Shown: positions 1 through 10,087 of the stretch, in pieces
How positions within the stretch are numbered: position 1 is the stretch's first letter
Layout of the letters: every line of letters begins with the position of its first letter
NCBI GenBank assembly: GCA_001632425.1
Contig: KV425631.1
Location: 38,091-102,090, forward strand
Direction of reading: 5' to 3'
Source of the DNA: Neolentinus lepideus HHB14362 ss-1
Taxonomy: Eukaryota; Basidiomycota; Agaricomycetes; Gloeophyllales; Gloeophyllaceae
Length of the DNA stretch: 64,000 nucleotides
Notes under the pieces: generated by a model
Seen by the model: only the letters and a program-made list of their open reading frames with translations
Told to the model about the DNA's origin: nothing
Databases searched by the model: none
Program-made: the position numbers and the translations under genes

Positions 1-1769
1 AATGTCAGAGCATAGTCATAGTAGAATAAGGCTACGTTTAGTCTGGTCATGTGTGACCACTCTACACATTTATGTCGGTAATACCAATGCTCGCATATTG
101 GATACGAAATTGGAGGTAACTATGAAGGAAACGCGCCTTCAATGAGAGACACATGCTTATGTTTAGGAAGTAACTCACTGTGTGTACGCTGCTGTGATGG
201 CTTTACTCGACATTATCATGAAAGGATGCGGGGAAAGGTGAGGAGATTTAGTAGCTGGTTCGTTTCAGTCTTGTTATCGCGGCAATCTGGGTTGTAATTC
301 GTGGAAAACAGAGTTCGAAACAAGGCACTGTAATCCCCATCCCTGCAGCAGAAATGTCACAGATACGTCGCAAGTGAATTCGATGGAGGGAGCTTATGGT
401 GCACATATAGCTGCATTCGGAATCCAAGACTATTTTGAGCCTCGATATGGACGCGTTCATCACAATGTGATCACAAAGAGACAGAGACAGCAGCACCATC
501 TTTAGCAGCGATGGTGGCATTACTTAGGCCCTTCAGACAGGCGTGGGCCTGCTGGACACTGCGCAGGCCATTGTCTTGAGTGGGAAGGACGTGTACATGG
601 ACATATCGAGCAAAGGTAGAATGCGGGTATTGAGATTCTGAGATCTCTATGACCTTCAACGAAGCGACTCACGAGGGCAATGCGGTTGTTCGGCGTAATC
701 AATATAGATGCTTGTGGATCATCCTATGCCATCTTATGCATGTTGATGTAAATCTGTCTTCAGACCGCAGCCAAATGCAATACAAAGGTGTTCACGGAAG
801 CGAAGTACGCGAGTATCACAACAAAGCGACGCGTCCAGATGTTAGATTATTGGCTGACTCGTTAACGTATCCACGAACCAGCAGTCACCATCTGTCTGAG
901 GTTTGTTAAGTCAAGCGCGAGCGGTCCACGGACGAAACAATCATCGATAGATACAATTCAAGGAGGCTTCTTGACAGAAATTTGAAGACTCGATGAAGCC
1001 TTGAAGCCATTTAGCGGATATCCAGGTGTAGTACTGAGCGAATAGCTGGAACTGTTTCCAACGCCGTCGAAGAGCGTCGAAGCCCAACGGGAAGTTCCCA
1101 CGCCACGACCAGCCTATAAAATCCCCTCGCGCAAATTTCTGTTTCTTCGATTCTTCCACAATCAAAAACGCCTATGACGAGAACTCAGTGCAGCGAGATG
1201 AGCACGACCCTTCCTCGCGTCGCGGTCGGTGGTGACATCGCTCGTCCGGCACCTACCTTGTTACGTTCAAAGGGACGGGCTGGCTCAATCCGAGGCGTCT
1301 TTTGGTGTGGAACGTACTCTACTGGTTAGAAGCCATATTTTATTGGGGGGACTGTGTGAAGATGTAGGAGTTGGGTGAGGTCTGGTTGCAAGTTGTAATG
1401 TCGAATTCTTTATTTCGTCTTCTCAGCTAGAATAATAATCTTTAGTTTGCCCGGGTATTGACTCGGCCGCGCTCTGCTCAATACTCAATATATGCGCACA
1501 TGCACTATCGGGTGAGCACCAGGTACGTTTTCCAGACAAGCATATCTGACAGTATTGAAGCTGGTGGGATTTGCGATGGTCTTCTTGCAGTGCGGTGGAT
1601 GGAAGGATGCCGAAATCGTGAAACGCTTGCTTTGCAACTTGGTATCGAATGAAGGGAGTCCAATCCACATTGCTTATACTTAATACAATCATATCTGGAG
1701 TGGTGATAATACAGGCATAATAAAACGTACATCTCATGAACTTCCAACTGCGCAAAAAAGCACTTCCAT
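1..1769. other. gene-poor stretch, nothing firmly supported
   Basis: No conserved protein or RNA was recognised on either strand. The only gene-like arrangement is a TATA-type element (TATAAAAT near 1113) on the + strand, followed by an ATG at 1174 and a 51-codon open frame ending at 1329. It shows no family resemblance and no splice evidence, so it is not called as a gene. The right end is the 3' flank of the minus-strand msrA gene. Confidence 0.4.
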
Positions 1770-2563
1770 CTACCAGTTTAACCTGTGCGTTGGGCATTGG
1801 TAGCCGGATGGGTTCTTGAACAGATAGAGCTGGTGGTACTCTTCCGCGTCATACCAACGCGAGGCAGGCAGGATCTGCGTGACAATCTTCTTGCCAACTG
1901 GGTCGAAGTGCTTCTTCTGCACCTCCTCAGTCACCCGTTCAGCAATGGACCTTTGCTCCGACGAATGGTAGAAGATGGCTGAACGGTATTCTGTAAAATG
2001 TGTGTGAGAGGAAGTCCCGCTGAAGAAGGTAGAAGTTACATACGGGTACCAGTATCAGCGCCCTGCCGGTTCACAGTCGTCGGGTCATGCGTGCGGTAGA
2101 AGAACTCTGTTATCCGTTTAGCATCACCGTCGCAAGCCCTTCAGAATACACAACCACTCACCGACTAACTCATCATACGACACCTTTGCCGGGTCGAATT
2201 CTATCTTCAACGCCTCCGCATGGTCCGTCGTGCCCGTGCACACCTGCTTATAACTCGGATCCGTCGCCTCTTCCTTTCCGCCAGTGTACCCCACCGCAGT
2301 CTTGAGAACGCCCTTGTCCTGCGCGGGCGGGTAGTGCCTCAAGAAGATGTGCTCGACACCCCAGAAGCACCCTGCGGCGAAGGTGGCAGTCTCAGTTTGG
2401 CCTGCGCGTACTCGGTCAGCGAGTTAAATTCAGTTAAAAAATATGGACGAGACGTACCTGTAGCAGGCATGGCGTATAATGCGCGATTGAAGCTAGATGA
2501 ATTCGAGATGAATGGGAAACCGCCGAGCAGAGACAGTCTAATGCTATTAAGGCGAGCAAGCAT
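1770..2563 (-). CDS. msrA: peptide-methionine (S)-S-oxide reductase (MsrA)
   Basis: Reduces methionine-S-sulfoxide in proteins and free methionine, using thioredoxin, and so repairs oxidative damage. Four exons join in frame (2458-2563, 2162-2401, 2044-2106, 1770-1990) with three short GT-AG introns and give 209 aa. The catalytic motif GCFWG opens the domain (Cys near residue 45), followed by the family segments [17 protein letters not shown] and a C-terminal [10 protein letters not shown] that carries a possible resolving Cys. Two in-frame starts exist: the ATG at 2563 gives an Arg/Ser-rich N-terminus ([15 protein letters not shown]) typical of a mitochondrial presequence, and the ATG at 2470 gives MPATG directly before the domain. 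I use the upstream start; dual targeting is an inference. The domain and family assignment are secure. Confidence 0.93.
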
Positions 2564-4106
2564 GGAATATCCTCCGTTTATAAGACACCTCGGATGTATA
2601 CGAGAAGGAGCGGATGTTGCGCCATCGTACACCATATATTACGAAATCGGAAATCCGGGTTACAGTACATCTAGGTAGCGTGCGAACACGTTGTGGCGCG
2701 ACGTGCAGCGCTCCCTTCTAGTTTTCCTGATGAAGGTCGTCAAGTCCGTACATCGTTGGACTTACAGAGTGGTCTTGACAGTTCTCGACAACTCTAATTC
2801 CTCGCCTCTTGCTGTTTTCAGAAACGTTGACACCTGACCGTTAACACGCGTTCTCGTGGATGCGTTGTGGCTTTTTTGACTAATCTCACTGAGTTCTTCA
2901 CTGTTTGACCTCGTTCAAATTTTGCCTATTAGAGAATATTTTGTGACAAAGCAAAGCGTATTTTATCTCTAGTAAGTCCGCTGGTGGTTACTGTACAAGC
3001 TAAATACTGATTTCTGGGGAACCTCTGGAGTTGGAGACTTTCATGCAAGCAAGAATGGCTTGCTAGGCTAGAGGAGGGCTGGGGAGGTCGGCTGAGCAGT
3101 GTCTATAAGCATTTTGAAGGCTAAGGCAACCGATCACTTGGGGCAAGCGCGCTCAATCTCATCGTCTCAGGTTTATTTCAATACCTTGTGCCATTTGGTA
3201 ACCCCGAGACAACGAAGAAGCCCCGCACACCGCCTAACCCTCAAGCCATGCGGGGCGCCCATATATAGAGATCAGACGGTCGTCGTCCGTCCTGCTCGCG
3301 CGGAAATCGTTATGGTCTTCAAATTATCTCCATTTTTCTATCAAAATCAATCAACTGATATGACCACTTGACTGACAACCAGTTTAGAGGTTGAGAGTTA
3401 ACGTTACGGGGAGTCATCCAGTATGTCTTTCATTTTCTCAGCGATAACTCTAAACCTCAATTTTGATCGTCTCTCAGAAGGCCCGTGCGACGCTGCTGTG
3501 GGCCTGTGGACCGCTATCTCCCCCGCCGAAGTAATCTTGTATGATCCTTGAGGAAGTCCGTTGGCTTGTATCAGACGAGCGCATACCTTGCATCTTTTGT
3601 AGTCCGGAGGATCTGTTGATGAACGTTGTTAGATGCCGTCAGGAGTGCGTCCGGGACTGGGGGCGTGAGGCCGTGACTGCCGTGATTTTCCCTCCTCGGA
3701 ATGACGTACTCCTCTCTGGCAGCATGACCCCGACTAACTCGGGTATGGACTGTAGGTGTACACCTCAGGATGTGTGAGCTAGTGTGTCGGTGTGCCAGTG
3801 GCGTACCTACATCCAGACATCTGGATGCGGGACTCGTCTCCCGTTGATATTGCTTCTCTTAAGGCTGACGTGCTCAGCAGTTTGACGCCTCGGACCAAGC
3901 TATGTGCTCTCTGTCAGATACATGCCATACTTCACGTCATCTCCTGCTGCGATCTGCTCAATTGAGCACCACCACGGATCACCTGCCGTCTTCCATGCCA
4001 CCATCATCAAATCATTTTATGGCGCTGCAATCATGATGAAGGCATATAGTAAGGAGTCCCTTTTAGTACTGTTTCTCCCTTTGCTTTTGCCAGCTGGCAG
4101 TGCTGT
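2564..4106. other. intergenic, no recognised gene
   Basis: About 1.5 kb between the 5' end of msrA (-) and the 5' end of the DUF6534 gene (+), so it should hold both promoters. Several open frames of 70-90 codons occur, but none shows family motifs, a splice-consistent extension or a repeat partner in the window. Confidence 0.4.
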
Positions 4107-6076
4107 ATGAATCCACCCGATCTTGTCACTAGCAACGGTGCGCTCCTCGTCGGCCTCGTTGCGTCAGCCATGTAAGACCAGCAGAGGAGTCCTTTATCCA
4201 ATTACACTGATATTACCATCCTTGGATAGCTTGTTCGGTATAACGAATCTTCAAGTCTTCATATACTTCAACACCTATCGTAATGACCTACTCATGCATA
4301 AGTTGACGGTGAGAAACTTGAATAATTTTGCGGCCGATGTACTCCCTTGAGCCTGAATACGGCCGTAGGTGGGATTGCTGTGGTGGGTTATGTCTGCATA
4401 GTTCGCAGTCATTGAGAACAGGCCATGCCCAGGTTTCTGGATGCGTTCCATTTGGCGCTGTCAACACATGCTGTGTTTTGGTACTTAGTCGCGAACTTCG
4501 GCGTCCTTCCATTTGACCTTGGAGTCGTATGGTCTTTCAAGGTACATAGTTTATTGCCCTCAAGCAGAGACGGCGAACATAGCTCTCACACTTCCGGGAT
4601 AGCTGGAGCTTGCGGTCATGGTGAGCATCGAGTCGCTAGCCGCCCTTGGCATGCATGTCCTGCGTCCAGAACTCGTCTGACTCGCGATGCACTTGCCCCC
4701 TTAGATCATTACAGTTCTCCTTGTCCAGAGGTGTGTTCTTGTTGAATTTTTGTGCCGTGGGCTTTTGGGACTGACCTCGTATACCATTAGTCTATATGTT
4801 TTACGGTTATGGAAAGGTTGGCCGTCATTCTACAGACTGTTTGGATCTTCTAAAGTGTTGCAGTGACTACGTCTCCACGAACGCGACGCGCTGTGTGCTT
4901 GGTCGTGAGTGTACCTACATTATCCAGGCGGACCTGGAATTGGTGCACCTTGATACCTAATTAATATTATATCAGATCGCTTCCGTTCTTTGCAGCTACG
5001 GTATGAATTGATGCGTTACTTGATGATCTTGACTCATACCTTCCTCCTAGGAATCGGAATAGGTATTACTCATCTCGGAATCAGTCTTGACAACCACGTC
5101 TTCTGACACCTAGATGTCACGCAGCACTAATGTATTTTGTGTGCGTAGCTTGCCTAAGCTCTTACGGATGAAAGATTTAATCATGCACGTGAATGCTGTC
5201 TCAGATTCAATAAGATAAACACCGTACGCCAGGGTCACCAGTATGCCGTGAGTTCAGAATCATGGCCGTTTTTCTGTTCACCACTTTTCCCTTCCTCGAT
5301 GGATAGTGGATCATATACTCGAGCTATGCTACTAGCACCGCGGTCGACATTGCCATTGTCCTCGCGTTCTGTTGGACCATGTGGGGACATCGAACCGGAC
5401 ACACCAGGTAAGCACATAACAACAACCTATCGAATTATCCAGCTCAAATACGAGAACATCTATAGATCCAACTCTATCATTCAACGCCTTATTGTATACG
5501 TCGTTGGATCGGGGGCGTTGACGAGGTATGTCCTGGCTATGACACAGTACTTACCGCTCTCGCCTGATGTAAGGCGGGCAGTCTCTACTGTATCGTCTGT
5601 CTCGCCACTGTGAGTATTGTGATCTGCGCGATAATCTCTTCTCTCATATATCTTACGTACTCTCGAAGCTTGCGGCACTGCCCCAGAACTTCATCTCTTA
5701 CGGCCTCGGCTTCTCGTTAAACAAAAGTCAGTTGTGTCCCATCTAAACTGTATTTGGACTAGCGTAACCTGATATACAATACCAGTATATGTCAACTCCT
5801 TCCTCGTGGTGTAAGATTCACAGCCATATCTCAAATGTCCTCAAATTTCTGAGGCAGCTGGCCAGGTTAAATTCTCGGAACTCCTTTAAACGAGAAGTGG
5901 CAGATGAGGACGTCCCAGCGCAAACCTCCCACCAACACCGCATCATAGACCTAGTCCACCCGGCTGGTGGCGGTCGATTTGCCCGCGACAGGTTGACAAA
6001 TGACACTCACAGTACCGTGAGCACATTTCAAGTTCTTCCTTTGCCACGGACGATTAGCTCACTGTCTGTGTCCTAA
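4107..6076 (+). CDS. DUF6534-type seven-helix membrane protein (gene model incomplete)
   Basis: Member of the basidiomycete-expanded DUF6534 family of integral membrane proteins; function unknown. The start at 4107 gives MNPPDLVTSNGALLVGLVAS, the usual first-helix signature. Exons 4107-4171, 4230-4308, 4369-4382 and 4433-4541 join in frame through canonical introns and reach FLDAFHLALSTHAVFWYLV, a strong family match; exon three is only 14 nt. Further recognisable exons are LVQS-LYVLRLWK (about 4704-4826), YATSTAVDIAIVLAFCW (about 5325-5407), SIIQRLIVYVVGSGALT (about 5475-5525), PQNFISYGLGFSLNK (about 5680-5725) and LNSRNSFKREVADEDV (about 5871-5920). The join between about 5407 and 5442 comes out one base out of frame with the only AG acceptor seen, so either a splice site was misjudged or the gene has a frameshift. 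The C-terminal end is uncertain (stop at or before 6076). Confidence 0.62.
4369..4382 (+). other. 14-nt micro-exon of the DUF6534 gene
   Basis: Flanked by an AG at 4367-4368 and a GT at 4383-4384. It is needed to keep frame between the exons ending at 4308 and starting at 4433, producing VGLLW-FLDAFHLAL across the junction, which fits the family. Confidence 0.55.
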
Positions 6077-6489
6077 CTACAGCCAGATCCAGTGAAAGAA
6101 ATCGAACGAGCCGCTAGCATGCATGCCCTCAAAAGTGTGAGTATCGATCCCTATGTCCCTACAACACTAGTTCTGCTGGCTGAACTCGATCGTAGTTCGG
6201 GCAGACGAAGAGCATAGAGGTCATGATTGAGCACGAAGCGTTTACACGAGTCGAATAGCTGCATCTAGGGCGAGATGCATCCGGATATCATGACCTATAA
6301 CGTCGCCTTTACGCAGAGAAGGATTGTTGCTGGATGCATCAGGAGAAAAAAATCATCCTACGGCCACCTACTGACATATGCAAACATATATAGGAGTTGA
6401 TAGGGTCGGTAATGAGTTTATTGAGATGATATTTATTTTGTGACGGGATGACATGAGAAGGACCTATAAGAGGCGTCCTTCAAGCTTCA
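6077..6489. other. intergenic, no recognised gene
   Basis: Space between the DUF6534 gene and the left boundary of the tandem duplication that begins near 6490. No coding or structural signal was identified. Confidence 0.4.
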
Positions 6490-9400
6490 GGATTAATATG
6501 AGATTTCTAGAGACAGCACGTGTACATTTCCTGCCGTGGTACACACGCAGAGCTTGATCTAAGAAGTCGATGTGAACCCGAAGTATGGACCGTAACATTG
6601 ACACGGACGAATTTGCAACTTGATCTAGACTAATCGTACAAATGTGACCTCTGGGAACTGCGTAAACCTGTAGAGGTTCCGTAGCACGCGCTAGTCTTTC
6701 AACTTGCTATCCGTCGACGCATCGTCTGGCTCCTCGGTTTCTAAGATAATGGTGCCCTCTGGGACTTCATCATCGTCCAGGTATTTGCGGTTCCTCCGTT
6801 CGTCGCGCTTTTGCAAGACCATGGTGAGCAGCGCGAAACAGACTGTGAAGAAAGTAAGTGCCAACGCCATAGCATGAATAACATGGGAAACGAACTCATC
6901 CCGAAGTTGATGAAAATCGTCGCAATAGTCCCTTTCTGTACTCTGGAGATGGATCAATCTAAAATTCTCAAATTGTGATTGACCTGAATACCTCGGCTGC
7001 TCAACTTGAGGGAAAAGGACACTACAAGCAGTTTCTTATCGCCTACGTTCCCGATAAGAGGCGTAGTGCGAAAACCTACATGGGTAACCAAGCCTGGAAA
7101 ACGTATGCAAACGTATTGCAGCAGGCGACCACGAAAGACCGCTCTGTAAGGACTATTGTCACAACACTGATAAAAGGGCGGTTAGGCTGTGACACCGACT
7201 CTCGTTGTCGTAACCCGTAAGCTCGTTCGCCCACGCCAGGATGAGGCCTGACAGACCACCTGTACATGAGGTCTAACCAGATCAAGAGGCGTCGTCGGAA
7301 TGGATCGCTGGTCGATTGAGGGTGGCTTACGAAGTAGTAGAAGACCCAGCGTCTTTGAAAGTAACCTCTTGAGATTGACCAGGAGAAATCAAGAAGGCAA
7401 GGTTACCTTGTAATATGGGTGTACAACGGGCTCGAAGCCAGCACTATGCAATTGACCATACTCCAGACCTACGCCAGTAACACTTAGTGCATGACTGTGT
7501 GGATAGAAGGGTTGTTACGAACGCCAGCCACGACCATGGGTGGCCACCGTGCACCAACCGCGTCAGACCACCACGCCCAAATTAGCGCTGCGAGCTCTCT
7601 AATGAACCTACAGAACAGATCACTGCTGTTCTACACGCACTGGTGACAACTTGTACTGCGTTGATACCGAGGGGGTAGAGATTAATCTGGGCGATAGTGT
7701 ATACCGTGTGGCCTGGGGTATTGAAACTCTTAAGCCTGCGCGACCGCGTCATCAGTGTACACATAAATGCTAACGTTCTGGAAGTACCAGAAGATCATCG
7801 ATGACGCTGGATTCCCGCCGTTATTGAACTTCGACTGATGTGAGTATCCGGGACACTAGCACGCCTCCAATACTCACGAGAATGTAGACTAGAGGGATGC
7901 CATCGGATCTTGCCCTGGAACGCGAAAATTATACACGTACGGGGAACAAGAGTCCATATATGCCATGTCTTGAAAAATCCAATGATCTTCTTTTTGGTGT
8001 ATTTGGTTGGCGGTCTGCGTCCTATCTCTTCCATGCGCTTCCTAGCCATCGCAAGTTGGGCTTCAGTATACAATGCAGACGGTTTCGTGTTGTGAGGCAG
8101 ATCTGTGCTTGATTCAGTGAGATGAAATTATTTTATGCATAGCATCGACAGCATACCAGGCATAATTAGGAAGCCCAAAATCCCAATAGGAACCGTGATA
8201 ATACCATCAATGATGAACAGCCCTGTAGCACAATTAGCGAATGCACCTTGTCAGCTAATCGGAAGAAGTGTGCTCATACATTGCCATCCAGCAAGGCCAT
8301 ATCGACCGTTCAGTCCATTATATGCACCCTGAAGACAAGGCGTGAGCAACCCTGTCTATAATCACACGTAATGAAACTAACGGTTTGCAGGAACCCACTA
8401 AACATCGGTCCAATAGCGCTCGTTGTCTGAATACAACAATCATCACAAGCGCATGATACATAAAGGAACATTTGACGCACATGAAATATACAAGCACGCT
8501 TGCCTAGCTCATCACCTTTGTACCAACTTCCGATTACGTACTGTATGGCAGGATAGAAGCTAGACTCCGCCAGCCCTGTCGAATAGTGTGATTCTCTAGA
8601 GGGAGAAAAGCAAGCAGATGTGACTCACCTACGAAGAATCGAATGATGACCAGGCTAGTGAAGCTCTTGGACGAAGCGAGCGTCATGGTCAGGATACTCC
8701 ATATCACCTCCATCGCAGGAATCTGCGTATATCCAAATATAAAGTGATACTGAGGTCTAAAGAAGACACCGATCATACCCATAGTGAAGGTCGTATCCTC
8801 GTTATCAGCATGCTGAATACGGAAATGAGAAGGGGCCTTGATCTCGCTAGCGACAGTCTCACTTCGACGGAATCTGTCCGAGAACATAGCCGCATGTCCA
8901 GGCAGTGGTGATATAGTTCAATTGGTTGCCGTGCCTGATTAGGTGCACGCCGTTTAGGGACGATAATGAGAAGTCCAGGATCACTACGTACAGCTTGAGG
9001 CTACGATGGATGTCAGTAGTATCCAGTTCAGAAGTGCCGCGTGACTTACTCGTCTTGCATTCCTGAAACATACGCGTTCTAGGCATTCGAGCTTCAGGAT
9101 CAGATAGGAGCGCATAAGTATGCGTTCTAACGTACTGTAACGTTCTGTTGATCCAGATATGTGGATTGTGGTTTAGATAGAACCAAAATGAAAACACTAC
9201 GCGATACTTATTTGCTGAAGTAAGATAGCGACGCATAAGAGAGTAGGCACGTGTCCAGTTTCGTAAGGAAACGTCTCTCCTCTGGCGACTTGTCCCAAGT
9301 GTCCCTTTGGTACTCATATAAGTCTCAACAAATGGTAAAAGACGGAACTACGCCATACCAGATGTAACTGCTCAGAGGCCGCTTTTTGCTTTGACCAGTC

Positions 9401-9790
9401 AATTGGCTCGTGATGCTAGACATGGTCAAAACAGAAGTAGAGCACAAGTCACGGTAGGCCAGGGCAAAGTATGCTGTTCGTGATTATAGACCTTATACCA
9501 TAGTCAAGACCAGGAATGCAGCCATTATGGAGTGGTATGGCATCATTGATATCCAACTTCCCACTGCCCAGAACAGGAAGCGCGTTGCGAATTACGATAG
9601 GCGGATACCACATACCTCCGAAGGGTCAACATGATAAAGTGCACTTTCACGATTCCTCAGATCTGAGAGCTTGGTCGAGCTAAGTTAGCACTGCGTGTGG
9701 CTCGACACCCAGAGAGACCTAAAGTAGGGGGTAATATCCCGCAATGACGAGTCATATTTTAGTGTCCAAATAAACGGCGTCGACCAGCTC
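6490..9790. repeat. tandem duplication, unit 1 (MFS transporter plus flanks)
   Basis: This block matches 9797-13186 in direct orientation from about 30 nt right of its left edge to its right edge. Matching landmarks include TTTCTAGAGACAG (about 6505 and 9812), the transporter exons, and GATAGGCGGATACCACATAC upstream of the transporter. Unit 1 is shorter by roughly 90 bases, mostly from a gap near 6575-6590 relative to 9890-9975. Divergence is visible over most of the block but almost absent in 8883-9320. Confidence 0.88.
6691..9423 (-). pseudogene. MFS anion:cation symporter, allantoate-permease-like (Dal5/Liz1 type), copy 1, probably inactive
   Basis: Encodes a 12-helix plasma-membrane transporter of the ACS/allantoate permease family, which imports carboxylates, vitamins or ureides. 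Family motifs lie in order on the minus strand: DTWDKSPEERRFLTKLD, YLDQQNVTNAYVSGM, NQLNYITTAWTCGYV-GQIPS, EVIWSILTM, IIRFFVG, GLAESSFYPAIQYVIGSWY, GPMFSGFLQT, GRYGLAGWQ, LFIIDGIITVPIGILGF, RKRMEEIGRRPPTKYTKKK, MIFWYFQN-SFNTPG, QINLYPLGINAVQVVTT, AWWSDAVGARWPPM, CNTFAYVFQAWLP and a C-terminal LQKRDERRNRKY. Most junctions splice cleanly. However, an in-frame TAA (9208-9210) follows SYFSK with no AG acceptor before YLDQQN, and the frame shifts by one base around 7905-7935. The start is the ATG at 9421-9423. A functional gene with unusual splicing is not excluded. Confidence 0.68.
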
Positions 9791-10087
9791 CTTCAGTATT
9801 AATGTGAGGATTTCTAGAGACAGTACGTGCAAATTTCCTGCCGTGGTTTACACACAGAGAGCTTGATCTGAGGAGTCGATGTGAGTCCGTAGTCGTTTAC
9901 CATCCTCAGTCACCGAGGCTGCTACGGTTCTCACGCTGCGTCTTTGGACCGTGCCACTACTAGTGCTAGACCCGCAACATTAAGGCACCGACGAATTCGC
10001 AACTTGAGCACTAGACTAATCGTACAAAAGTGACCTCTGGGAACTGCGTAAAACCTGTGGATGCTCCCGACTGTTCTGTAGCACGCG
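9424..10087. other. spacer between the two transporter copies
   Basis: Holds the 5' flank of transporter copy 1 (to about 9790), which matches 12829-13186, and the 3' flank of copy 2 (from about 9797), which matches the region left of 6691. About 70-80 bases near 9890-9975 have no counterpart in unit 1. No additional gene is seen. Confidence 0.6.

Noticed and set aside
1174..1329. 51-codon frame downstream of a TATA-like TATAAAAT
   Set aside because: No family resemblance, no splice evidence and no repeat partner; a chance frame of this length is expected.
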